25,938 nucleotides of DNA from Cylindrotheca closterium (Eukaryota; Bacillariophyta; Bacillariophyceae; Bacillariales; Bacillariaceae). This document shows positions 9,078 through 18,790 of this stretch, piece after piece; positions within the stretch are counted from its first letter, which is position 1; the number at the start of each line of letters is the position of its first letter. A model generated the notes under the pieces. The model saw nothing but the letters and a program-made list of their open reading frames with translations. It ran no database searches and was not told where the DNA came from. Position numbers and translations under genes: made by a program. The stretch covers positions 1-25,938 of the forward strand of contig CAKOGP040001569.1 of the NCBI GenBank assembly GCA_933822405.4, read 5' to 3'.

Positions 9078-10861
9078 TTGTGGCCCATCAAGCCATAATT
9101 GCCAACCAGCCGTGCCAGCATGCGACCCATCATGCAGAGGCACCGTCCATAGCGATCTCCGATCCGCCTAATAGGAAATAATCATCTCTACAGGAAATAA
9201 CTATTCTAAAAGACTTGTTATCTACATGGAATGGGCAAAGCAAAAGCCTTGCACGAAAACTCAAATTTCCCAAAACTTTACTGGATGTTATGCAATCCAG
9301 AAAGGCCGGTACAAAACCCACGTACCACAAGCAGGTACAAAAAATCTCTTCCGGAAGCAACCTGCGTCAGCTCTCACCAGCTGTCGCGGCGCATAAAGCA
9401 CATACGCACATGTTCTTCACAAACTAGTCACAGATCTGGATCTACCTTCAATACTTATCCATCTCTGTAAGTACTCGAACCGTACTCCCGTCCGTGTTCG
9501 ATATCACGAATGTCCGACTTCACTGTCCGACATGTTCGACTGTTCCTTTATTTGTTAAGATCCCATTTCACCAACACACTTTGTGGCCCATAAAGCCAAC
9601 ATTGCCAACCAGCCGTGCCAACATGCGACCCATCAAGTCGTCAAGCAGAGGCACCGGCCATAGCGATCTCCGATCCGCCTAATAGGAAATAATCATCTCT
9701 ACAGGAAATAACTATTCTAAAAGACTTGTTATCTACATGGAATGGGCAAAGCAAAAGCCTTGCACGAAAACTCAAATTTCCCAAAACTTTACTGGATGTT
9801 ATGCAATCCAGAAAGGCCGGTACAAAACCCACGTACCACAAGCAGGTACAAAAAATCTCTTCCGGAAGCAACCTGCGTCAGCTCTCACCAGCTGTCGCGG
9901 CGCATAAAGCACATACGCACATGTTCTTCACAAACTAGTCACAGATCTGGATCTACCTTCAATACTTATCCATCTCTGTAAGTACTCGAACCGTACTCCC
10001 GTCCGTGTTCGATATCACGAATGTCCGACTTCACTGTCCGACATGTTCGACTGTTCCTTTATTTGTTAAGATCCCATTTCACCAACACACTTTGTGGCCC
10101 ATAAAGCCAACATTGCCAACCAGCCGTGCCAACATGCGACCCATCAAGTCGTCAAGCAGAGGCACCGGCCATAGCGATCTCCGATCCGCCTAATAGGAAA
10201 TAATCATCTCTACAGGAAATAACTATTCTAAAAGACTTGTTATCTACATGGAATGGGCAAAGCAAAAGCCTTGCACGAAAACTCAAATTTCCCAAAACTT
10301 TACTGGATGTTATGCAATCCAGAAAGGCCGGTACAAAACCCACGTACCACAAGCAGGTACAAAAAATCTCTTCCGGAAGCAACCTGCGTCAGCTCTCACC
10401 AGCTGTCGCGGCGCATAAAGCACATACGCACATGTTCTTCACAAACTAGTCACAGATCTGGATCTACCTTCAATACTTATCCATCTCTGTAAGTACTCGA
10501 ACCGTACTCCCGTCCGTGTTCGATATCACGAATGTCCGACTTCACTGTCCGACATGTTCGACTGTTCCTTTATTTGTTAAGATCCCATTTCACCAACACA
10601 CTTTGTGGCCCATAAAGCCAACATTGCCAACCAGCCGTGCCAACATGCGACCCATCAAGTCGTCAAGCAGAGGCACCGGCCATAGCGATCTCCGATCCGC
10701 CTAATAGGAAATAATCATCTCTACAGGAAATAACTATTCTAAAAGACTTGTTATCTACATGGAATGGGCAAAGCAAAAGCCTTGCACGAAAACTCAAATT
10801 TCCCAAAACTTTACTGGATGTTATGCAATCCAGAAAGGCCGGTACAAAACCCACGTACCAA
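9078..10861 (+). repeat. Tandem array, about 3.5 copies of a 511-bp unit
   Basis: Landmarks recur at 511-bp steps: for example the start of CTAATAGGAAATAATCATCT and the block CATAAAGCACATACGCACAT. Copies 2, 3 and the partial copy 4 appear identical by eye. Copy 1 differs only over its first ~90 bp, including an 8-bp shorter CATCATGCAGAGG segment. The array ends at about 10861, where ACGTACCA is followed by unrelated sequence. The repeated open frames inside (for example 76 codons on the minus strand) are produced by the repetition and match no family I know. A diverged single relative of roughly half the unit lies at 24072-24316. Confidence 0.93.
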
Positions 10862-11325
10862 ACTCCCGCAGGATTCAGTATGGGATTTTCGTGGCGCTCA
10901 GACGTTTGATAGTCCAAGCGCACAATTCCATGTTTTCAGATTCCCTGCAAAACCGACTCATAGGAATCCCCCGAATAAACGGACCAAACGAACATTTGTC
11001 CGTCTGTCCGATCGGACGTGTCGAACTGCTTCCATCAAGGAGTTTCCAATGAATGGTCTCCAAGAGAGCAATTTCAACACCGGTACATCACAAGCCACAC
11101 GTACCCCAGTCTAACACATACATATTCTCCACCCCACCTCGTGTGGGAGAGCCGATCGTCCCTTGACACTTTCGACTTACAAGCAACGTTCCTCAATTGA
11201 ACGCCTCCACATGGTTCAAACTTTGTTGACCAAAAGCAACCTAGTTCCTGGTGTACCTATTACACTGGCAGTTGGATACTCTAGAAGTAGCATAAATACC
11301 AATTAATGATTCAGTTATATATATA
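10862..11325 (+). other. Spacer between the two arrays, with TATA-like run
   Basis: No gene is evident. The sequence includes a perfect 12-bp palindrome GTCCGATCGGAC (11006-11017) within a GTCCGTCTGTCC-type stretch like those in the nearby LTR-like repeats. It ends with CATAAATACC and TTATATATATAG (about 11315-11325), directly before the second array. This resembles the U3 promoter part of an LTR, so the second array may have grown from the region just downstream of a retrotransposon promoter. Confidence 0.4.
11315..11325 (+). promoter_or_regulatory. TATA-like element upstream of the second array
   Basis: A TTATATATATA run lies immediately before the first copy of the array unit, in LTR-like sequence. 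It occurs once and is not part of the repeated unit, so if it is used, it would drive transcription into the array from one side. Confidence 0.3.
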
Positions 11326-14300
11326 GAGCTGCAGCTCATTCACCAACTTCTTTCACAACCTCTTTGGTACGTAGCTTTCCACTGTCCTGCTACTGTACCT
11401 TCTTTGCATACGTACTTGGGCGTTCCGATCAGTCCGTCCTTCGCTAGCCAACACCTGCAGCGATTGCTCATCCTTCTCAATCGCTTTGGATTTCGCAGAC
11501 TCCAATGGGGCCTAAAAGAGTTTCAATGATGTTTTTGGGCTGACAGTTGTTACTAGCTGTTGGCCCCCAATCCCCCAGCGCAAGCGCTGGTTTCCTCCAA
11601 GGGTGAGGTGGGACTAGGGTAATCTTAATAACTATCTATTCCTAGACTTCAAATTCACTCTGTCAAATACAGAGCAGTCTTTTCAAAAGGAATGAGCTGC
11701 AACTGAGCTGCAGCTCCTTTACCAACTTCTTTCACAACCTCTTTTGGTACGTAGCTTTCCACCGTCCTTCGCTAGCCAACACCTGCAGCGATTGCTCATC
11801 CTTCTCAATCGCTTTGGATTTCGCAGACTCCAATGGGGCCTAAAAGAGTTTCAATGATGTTTTTGGGCTGACAGTTGTTACTAGCTGTTGGCCCCCAATC
11901 CCCCAGCGCAAGCGCTGGTTTCCTCCAAGGGTGAGGTGGGACTAGGGTAATCTTAATAACTATCTATTCCTAGACTTCAAATTCACTCTGTCAAATACAG
12001 AGCAGTCTTTTCAAAAGGAATGAGCTGCAACTGAGCTGCAGCTCCTTTACCAACTTCTTTCACAACCTCTTTTGGTACGTAGCTTTCCACCGTCCTTCGC
12101 TAGCCAACACCTGCAGCGATTGCTCATCCTTCTCAATCGCTTTGGATTTCGCAGACTCCAATGGGGCCTAAAAGAGTTTCAATGATGTTTTTGGGCTGAC
12201 AGTTGTTACTAGCTGTTGGCCCCCAATCCCCCAGCGCAAGCGCTGGTTTCCTCCAAGGGTGAGGTGGGACTAGGGTAATCTTAATAACTATCTATTCCTA
12301 GACTTCAAATTCACTCTGTCAAATACAGAGCAGTCTTTTCAAAAGGAATGAGCTGCAACTGAGCTGCAGCTCCTTTACCAACTTCTTTCACAACCTCTTT
12401 TGGTACGTAGCTTTCCACCGTCCTTCGCTAGCCAACACCTGCAGCGATTGCTCATCCTTCTCAATCGCTTTGGATTTCGCAGACTCCAATGGGGCCTAAA
12501 AGAGTTTCAATGATGTTTTTGGGCTGACAGTTGTTACTAGCTGTTGGCCCCCAATCCCCCAGCGCAAGCGCTGGTTTCCTCCAAGGGTGAGGTGGGACTA
12601 GGGTAATCTTAATAACTATCTATTCCTAGACTTCAAATTCACTCTGTCAAATACAGAGCAGTCTTTTCAAAAGGAATGAGCTGCAACTGAGCTGCAGCTC
12701 CTTTACCAACTTCTTTCACAACCTCTTTGGTACGTAGCTTTCCACTGTCCTGCTACTGTACCTTCTTTGCATACGTACTTGGGCGTTCCGATCAGTCCGT
12801 CCTTCGCTAGCAGCTCCTTTACCAACTTCTTTCACAACCTCTTTGGTACGTAGCTTTCCACTGTCCTGCTACTGTACCTTCTTTGCATACGTACTTGGGC
12901 GTTCCGATCAGTCCGTCCTTCGCTAGCCAACACCTGCAGCGATTGTTCATCCTTCTCAATCGCTTTGGATTTCGCAGACTCCAATTGGGCCTAAAAGAGT
13001 TTCAATGATGTTTTTGGGCTGACAGTTGTTACTAGCTGTTGGCCCCCAATCCCCCAGCGCAAGCGCTGGTTTCCTCCAAGGGTGAGGTGGGACTAGGGTA
13101 ATCTTTATAACTATCTATTCCTAGACTTCAAATTCACTCTGTCAAATACAGAGCAGTCTTTTCAAAAGGAATGAGCTGCAACTGAGCTGCAGCTCCTTTA
13201 CCAACTTCTTTCACAACCTCTTTGGTACGTAGCTTTCCACTGTCCTGCTACTGTACCTTCTTTGCATACGTACTTGGGCGTTCCGATCAGTCCGTCCTTC
13301 GCTAGCAGCTCCTTTACCAACTTCTTTCACAACCTCTTTGGTACGTAGCTTTCCACTGTCCTGCTACTGTACCTTCTTTGCATACGTACTTGGGCGTTCC
13401 GATCAGTCCGTCCTTCGCTAGCCAACACCTGCAGCGATTGTTCATCCTTCTCAATCGCTTTGGATTTCGCAGACTCCAATTGGGCCTAAAAGAGTTTCAA
13501 TGATGTTTTTGGGCTGACAGTTGTTACTAGCTGTTGGCCCCCAATCCCCCAGCGCAAGCGCTGGTTTCCTCCAAGGGTGAGGTGGGACTAGGGTAATCTT
13601 TATAACTATCTATTCCTAGACTTCAAATTCACTCTGTCAAATACAGAGCAGTCTTTTCAAAAGGAATGAGCTGCAACTGAGCTGCAGCTCCTTTACCAAC
13701 TTCTTTCACAACCTCTTTGGTACGTAGCTTTCCACTGTCCTGCTACTGTACCTTCTTTGCATACGTACTTGGGCGTTCCGATCAGTCCGTCCTTCGCTAG
13801 CAGCTCCTTTACCAACTTCTTTCACAACCTCTTTGGTACGTAGCTTTCCACTGTCCTGCTACTGTACCTTCTTTGCATACGTACTTGGGCGTTCCGATCA
13901 GTCCGTCCTTCGCTAGCCAACACCTGCAGCGATTGTTCATCCTTCTCAATCGCTTTGGATTTCGCAGACTCCAATTGGGCCTAAAAGAGTTTCAATGATG
14001 TTTTTGGGCTGACAGTTGTTACTAGCTGTTGGCCCCCAATCCCCCAGCGCAAGCGCTGGTTTCCTCCAAGGGTGAGGTGGGACTAGGGTAATCTTTATAA
14101 CTATCTATTCCTAGACTTCAAATTCACTCTGTCAAATACAGAGCAGTCTTTTCAAAAGGAATGAGCTGCAACTGAGCTGCAGCTCCTTTACCAACTTCTT
14201 TCACAACCTCTTTGGTACGTAGCTTTCCACTGTCCTGCTACTGTACCTTCTTTGCATACGTACTTGGGCGTTCCGATCAGTCCGTCCTTCGCTAGCAGCT

Positions 14301-15299
14301 CCTTTACCAACTTCTTTCACAACCTCTTTGGTACGTAGCTTTCCACTGTCCTGCTACTGTACCTTCTTTGCATACGTACTTGGGCGTTCCGATCAGTCCG
14401 TCCTTCGCTAGCCAACACCTGCAGCGATTGTTCATCCTTCTCAATCGCTTTGGATTTCGCAGACTCCAATTGGGCCTAAAAGAGTTTCAATGATGTTTTT
14501 GGGCTGACAGTTGTTACTAGCTGTTGGCCCCCAATCCCCCAGCGCAAGCGCTGGTTTCCTCCAAGGGTGAGGTGGGACTAGGGTAATCTTTATAACTATC
14601 TATTCCTAGACTTCAAATTCACTCTGTCAAATACAGAGCAGTCTTTTCAAAAGGAATGAGCTGCAACTGAGCTGCAGCTCCTTTACCAACTTCTTTCACA
14701 ACCTCTTTGGTACGTAGCTTTCCACTGTCCTGCTACTGTACCTTCTTTGCATACGTACTTGGGCGTTCCGATCAGTCCGTCCTTCGCTAGCAGCTCCTTT
14801 ACCAACTTCTTTCACAACCTCTTTGGTACGTAGCTTTCCACTGTCCTGCTACTGTACCTTCTTTGCATACGTACTTGGGCGTTCCGATCAGTCCGTCCTT
14901 CGCTAGCCAACACCTGCAGCGATTGTTCATCCTTCTCAATCGCTTTGGATTTCGCAGACTCCAATTGGGCCTAAAAGAGTTTCAATGATGTTTTTGGGCT
15001 GACAGTTGTTACTAGCTGTTGGCCCCCAATCCCCCAGCGCAAGCGCTGGTTTCCTCCAAGGGTGAGGTGGGACTAGGGTAATCTTAATAACTATCTATTC
15101 CTAGACTTCAAATTCACTCTGTCAAATACAGAGCAGTCTTTTCAAAAGGAATGAGCTGCAACTGAGCTGCAGCTCCTTCACCAACTTCTTTCACAACCTC
15201 TTTGGTACGCAGCTTTCTACTGTCCTGCTACTGTACCTTCTTTGCATACGTACTTGGGCGTTCGGATCAGTCCGTCCTTCGCTAGCCAACACCTGCAGT
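11326..15299 (+). repeat. Complex tandem array: 328-bp units then 495-bp units
   Basis: The landmark AATGAGCTGC recurs at 11691, 12019, 12347, 12675, 13170, 13665, 14160, 14655 and 15150: three steps of 328 bp followed by five of 495 bp. The first copy, from 11326, has the ancestral form of about 379 bp. The 328-bp form lacks about 51 bp (TGCTACTGTACC to AGTCCG) and has one extra T. The 495-bp form is the 379-bp form plus a 116-bp internal duplication (AGCTCCTTTACC to CTTCGCTAG). Copies within each class look identical by eye, apart from the edges. The array ends at CACCTGCAG (15299), where copia pol sequence begins. No open frame of note runs through it. Confidence 0.95.
11461..11674 (+). 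other. Hairpin-rich segment of the array unit (shown for copy 1)
   Basis: Within one unit I find four inverted repeats in a row: CGATTG/CAATCG with an 11-nt loop (about 11461-11482), GGGCTGACAG/CTGTTGGCCC with a 10-nt loop and two G-U pairs if RNA (11537-11566), CCAGCG-CAAG-CGCTGG (11575-11590), and CTCTGT-CAAAT-ACAGAG (11658-11674). The arrangement recurs in every copy. It could be a structured transcript, a former LTR leader, or a break-prone DNA cruciform that aids amplification. No known RNA family is recognised. Confidence 0.5.
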
Positions 15300-16441
15300 A
15301 TTCATTTTCACGTGGAATATATGTATCATCCCACAGTTCATCTGGGTCCACTCCTGCGAGCAAATCACTATCCAATATGATTTCACCATTCTTCCAATGA
15401 TAAGTATGCAAATCACAAACGCCTTTGTCTTGTGCCATTTGTTCCACAATTTTGATCACTTGCTTGGTGATTGGAAGTACCGTTACATAGGGTCTCGTTA
15501 CTGTCTTTTTTGTATTAGATCAAGTAACATATGTCCCGCTTGTATGCTGTCATTTTCTCCAAGATAAATACCATCAATCGTTCTTGATCGTTGACTGTTG
15601 TTGGTCGTGTGACCATATCCTTGTACAAAGGATCCAATTTCAGCAACACATTCTTTTGAAAAATCCACCGGTTTTTCGTCTCACAATCATGTGTGGACTG
15701 TAATATTTTGAAATTCCCTCCTTTGCAGGATAAAAGCTAGTAACCTTTGTCACATGCTTGAGTAAAGCAATAGTCAAAACCTTGGGAATTGCCTTGAATA
15801 CCATTCGATGATAGTGTGCTAGGAATAATCCTTTTAATGTTTGATTGCTGCGCTCAATAGTTGGTTCATGTTTGCCTGGCGCGGCATAATTCATGGTCAC
15901 ATCCATATTATCTTTCACGTCATCAAATACCGGTTTGAATTTGTTGTCGCAATAAATAGTTTTGATTCAAAATTCTGCATGATTATAAATGCGTAAAATT
16001 TCGTCAATCGACTTGTAAATAGCATCTTTCGTCCAATCTTTCAGTCTCCGAGTCTCGATCCCCGAGGGCAGTTCCACAATCTTTCTCTCTTACCCAATGG
16101 TTGGAGTAGTCGAACTGGGACGTCAGCTCATCTTCGGATAGGTACTTTCGTAGATAGTACAGTCGTCCAATCAAGAAATATTAGGGTCAAGTACTCCTCC
16201 CTTGATCCTTGCACCTGCAATGTTGGTGATTTGCGTGTCGGTGTACACCCAAACTGCAGTGCAGGGAGAAACTCTGAAGTGGTGTTCGAAACTTGGCACG
16301 CTTGATTCGCCTTTTGCTGTAGCCCTTCAGAGCAAGGCCAGATTCCATGATCTCCGATGGAGTAACAAGATGGTTGATGGGCGGCTCGTCCATGAAAGAG
16401 ACTGATTTGATGACAATATGCGGAGACTCGTAAGGCTCCAT
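15300..16441 (-). pseudogene. pol: Copia pre-integrase/integrase fragment (third element)
   Basis: On the minus strand, 16441-16187 reads a possible pre-integrase segment (GLALKGYSKRRIKRAKF) that is frame-disrupted. From about 16030 the integrase core is clear: YKSIDEILRIYNHAEF, an in-frame TGA, then IKTIYCDNKFKPVF with the second catalytic Asp, and GKHEPTIERSNQTLKG with the catalytic Glu 30 residues after that Asp. After a gap with stops, a post-integrase block follows (TRPYVTVLPITKQVI, then HLLAGVDP-like sequence in LDSDLLAGVDPDELWDD), cut at 15300 by the tandem array after ENEY. The first catalytic Asp region is not seen. It is a dead fragment, truncated on both sides, and a useful homologue for reading stops in the 3.5-8.4 kb element. 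Confidence 0.83.
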
Positions 16442-16504
16442 CCAAGTATGATGTGGCTATTGAACGTCACAGTTTTTAATTATAAAAAAAGATGTCACAA
16501 AATT

Positions 16505-16712
16505 TTGAAACCGATCAAAGAAATCGAAACAGATCAAGCGAGACTGATCAAAGAAATTGAAACAAGTCACGGTGACACAAAATCGATCAAATGATTTTGA
16601 AACCGATCAAAGAAATCGAAACAAGTCACTGCGACACGAAACCAATCAAACGATTTTGAAACTGATCAAAGAAATCAAAACCGATCAAACGCTTTTGAAA
16701 CCGATCAAAAAC
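16505..16712 (+). repeat. GATCAA minisatellite with ~20-bp phasing
   Basis: GATCAA (once AATCAA) occurs at 16513, 16532, 16546, 16585, 16605, 16644, 16664, 16683 and 16703. Most spacings are 19-20 or 39 bp, embedded in a degenerate TTTTGAAACCGATCAAAGAA motif. A higher-order 59-bp repeat, starting AAGTCAC, occurs at about 16564 and 16623. No coding potential is evident. Confidence 0.85.
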
Positions 16713-16849
16713 AATATTTTGCTACAACAATGCCCCGGCCCAGGGGTGTATTGAAAACTATTTAGTAGTCAAAGAAGTCCGAGATGTGAAAATTCCAAAA
16801 CGGTCGGTCAATAGGCGGGTTGCGGGGGGTCCAGGTTTAACTCATAAAT
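16713..16849. other. Short non-coding spacer
   Basis: AT-rich sequence with a GC-rich patch (CCCCGGCCCAGGGG, about 16733-16746, an imperfect palindrome). No gene is seen. Confidence 0.5.
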
Positions 16850-17312
16850 GGAGCGTGTCCGAAAGTCTTCCATTTTCCAAATTCACAATATTTTAGGCCA
16901 TTTTCCTTTTGTCAAGCTAGTCGATTGATATTTTTCCATTTTTCCCCCCAAAATTTGATCAAGGTCAAAATGCACCTTGGCAAATTTCTTTTTTTTCATT
17001 TTCTATAAATTGGGACTACCTCTGCACTTCTGTTTTTGGTTAAGAAGAACTTCTGGGGATGTTCTGAGAAATGACAAGATTTTACGAGCAATGCAATGCT
17101 GCTACCGGTATGTGTACCAGTACATACATGAAGAATTGGGGGAGAATGACTAGATGAATGAAAAACAAGGAATCAAATGAATCAAAATTTTGGTATTTGG
17201 GACTTTCGGGTCAAACGGCGCATTTGGACTCGATAGGGCCTAAATACAGAGTTTCTGTGTAGACAGAGAAAAATTTGGAAAAATGGATTTAGAAGACTTT
17301 CTGACATGCTCC
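16850..17312. mobile_element. MITE-like element with inverted terminal repeats
   Basis: The left end starts GGAGCGTGTCCGAAAGTCTT. The right end, reverse-complemented, starts GGAGCATGTCAGAAAGTCTT. Both ends continue with TCCATTTT(T)CCAAATT and a TTTAGGCC block, so the imperfect terminal repeats reach roughly 50-90 bp with indels. The interior is non-coding. At 463 bp it has the size of a non-autonomous DNA transposon. No clear target duplication can be read: the flanks are AAAT on the left and AATG on the right. A third, single end lies at 1732-1780. Confidence 0.55.
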
Positions 17313-17671
17313 AATGTCAAATTTTTGTTAAATGAATAGTCTTCTTCCACTTTTTTGAAAATGTCTTGTTTTATATAATGAAAGACACAATGGGGAAATG
17401 ACAGAGTCATTTCTCAAGAAAGAACCACACAAATTTGGATGTCCGCACTCTGCTGGCAACACAGGGAGGTCCTGCTGAATACCGCCAGTATGTTGTACGT
17501 TTCCCTCCATGACTGGGTCAATGATGACACTGGCATTTTCCGAGCATGAAAATACAGAATCTATTTATTCAGCAGTACTGCTAGATTCCCTTCTCAACTG
17601 CTGAATTCTTCAGCAGCAGATTCCGTTTTTCACCATGCAAAACAATAAAAAACTGAAAGTGTCATTGTCAG
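17313..17671. other. Non-coding; contains a ~95-bp imperfect hairpin
   Basis: No gene is supported; a 60-codon minus-strand frame at 17328-17510 matches nothing known. From about 17545 to 17639 the sequence folds back imperfectly: GCATGAAAATACAGAATCT at the left pairs with the reverse complement of a GCATGGTGAAAAACGGAATCT-like right end, and the middle has GCTGAATTCTTCAGC. It resembles a small foldback element. Confidence 0.4.
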
Positions 17672-18138
17672 AAGTAAGCGATCCACTGCCGCCTGCAATC
17701 TACCTGTTCAATTGACTGCAATTTAGCTGTCCAGGTATTGTTGCCTTCTAAGTATTGAATTTACAGTATATAGAAGTATATAGATCTATCAGAGATCCTA
17801 CTTTATCAACCAATTCACTCGTTGCTTGCAATATATTATAAAAAGTGAGAACAGTCTGTCAACTTTTGACTTTGACTCTTTCTTCTCCAGCTCAGTGGAA
17901 ATTCTGCAAGTTCAATCTGTTTATCCGTTCACCTTCCACTGTAGTCGGTACTTTGATTAGTATCCAACTTTGGTTCTTGGTTTAGTCTTGCTTTCTTACA
18001 TCATATGATCTGTTTTCTGACTCACCTCGTGCGATATTTTTATTTTTAGTCGCATCAGTCTTCATTGTTAGTCATATCAGTCGACATCTTTTCTCTATCG
18101 TTCACATGTATTCTCATTTTCTTGTTTCTCCAAATATG
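17672..18138 (+). repeat. LTR-like dispersed repeat, copy 1
   Basis: Shares most of its sequence with 24767-25283, from AAGTAAGCGATCCACTGC to TTTCTCCAAATATG. It contains a TATA-like ATATATTATAAAAAGTGAG followed by a pyrimidine-rich leader (CTTTGACTCTTTCTTCTCC), as in the U3/R of an LTR. Relative to copy 2 it lacks about 28 bp after GGAAATTCT and about 30 bp near TTACATCAT, and carries scattered substitutions. A reverse-strand RNase H fragment begins within 30 bp of its right end. Confidence 0.8.
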
Positions 18139-18166
18139 AACAAGCAAACGATGGCAATTTGAATGT

Positions 18167-18421
18167 CTAAACCGCATCGCCTATGCCCACGACTTCTCCT
18201 TCAGTTGAGCTCTTCACATTGAGCCCCTGGTTTTTACACATGGTCAAAATCATGCCCCAACCAAAAGAGATGCATCCTCCAGTGTGACTTTTGCAGTCAT
18301 CATGGATTCCATACAAAACATCCACCCATGCTTGCATCCTCCTGATGTTGTCTCCACCAATGATCCTTGTCAAATCTATTGATCCTTTAATGTTGGCTAA
18401 AACAGCCAGTCCGGTCCTCAA
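18167..18421 (-). pseudogene. pol: Copia RNase H fragment
   Basis: The minus-strand frame reads IRRMQAWVDVLYGIHDDCK, then SHTGGCISFGWG and LNVKSSTEGEVVGIGD. These match the copia RNase H signature (usual W-V-D-A-x-x-x-x-H-x-D-x-x-S-H-T-G-G and K-S-S-T-E-A-E-L-V). The first Asp and the Glu of STEGE remain. It is about 84 codons, cut at both ends: a stop at 18167 and LTR-derived sequence above 18430. It could belong to the same element as 18791-19968, with a reversed LTR between, or to another. Confidence 0.82.
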
Positions 18422-18471
18422 AAATGTGACAAGCCGGTTCTGACCCAGCTACCAGTATATCCTATCTATTT

Positions 18472-18582
18472 GTCACGCCTGAAGACCACTTTTAATCCAT
18501 ATAAACCTGGATTTTCCACAAGTACTTTGTTAGTCCCAACCGTACTTCATTAGTTCTTACACGCGCACGTGAATTCCCAACA
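18472..18582 (-). repeat. LTR 5' fragment (family with TGTTGGGAATTCACG start)
   Basis: The minus strand starts TGTTGGGAATTCACGTGCGC and runs to TCTTCAGGCGTGAC, matching the first ~112 bp of the solo LTR at 24317-24687 with few differences. It then diverges. It lies between RNase H and integrase fragments of the same orientation. Confidence 0.85.
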
Positions 18583-18790
18583 CACTCCTTCGAGCGATGG
18601 ATCGTGCATGTGATTCATTCGATAGGACATTCTGTCTGTCCGTCTGTTGTCGGCCCTCATTCAATTGTTCGTTTACTCACTCCTTTGAGCCCCTATTCTC
18701 CAGGGATTTGAACCCTTGACCCCAGCCTTGTCTCTTATCTCGAGACCTCCTATCTTTTGCAGTCTATCTACTGCAGCTAGGTACTGAAAC
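18583..18790 (-). other. Spacer with a tRNA-promoter-like B box
   Basis: No gene. On the minus strand GGTTCAAATCC (about 18711-18721) matches the internal B box of tRNA genes. GTCTC-GAGATAA-GAGAC, a 5-bp stem with a 7-nt loop, and TAGCTGCAGTAGATAG lie upstream. A complete cloverleaf does not form: no acceptor stem pairs and the spacing is wrong. At best this is a tRNA-derived relic. Confidence 0.35.

Noticed and set aside
9130..10704. Repeated open frames of 62-79 codons in the 511-bp units as a gene family
   Set aside because: They occur on both strands and several frames of the same repeat, show no family match, and are identical only because the units are identical.
11326..15299. CRISPR-like array
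   Set aside because: Units of 328-495 bp are near-identical throughout, with no short repeats separated by unique spacers, and the setting is eukaryotic.
18700..18780. Possible tRNA gene on the minus strand (B box GGTTCAAATCC, 5-bp stem with 7-nt loop)
   Set aside because: No acceptor stem pairs, the presumed anticodon loop lacks U33, and the D-arm spacing is wrong. At most a tRNA-derived relic.
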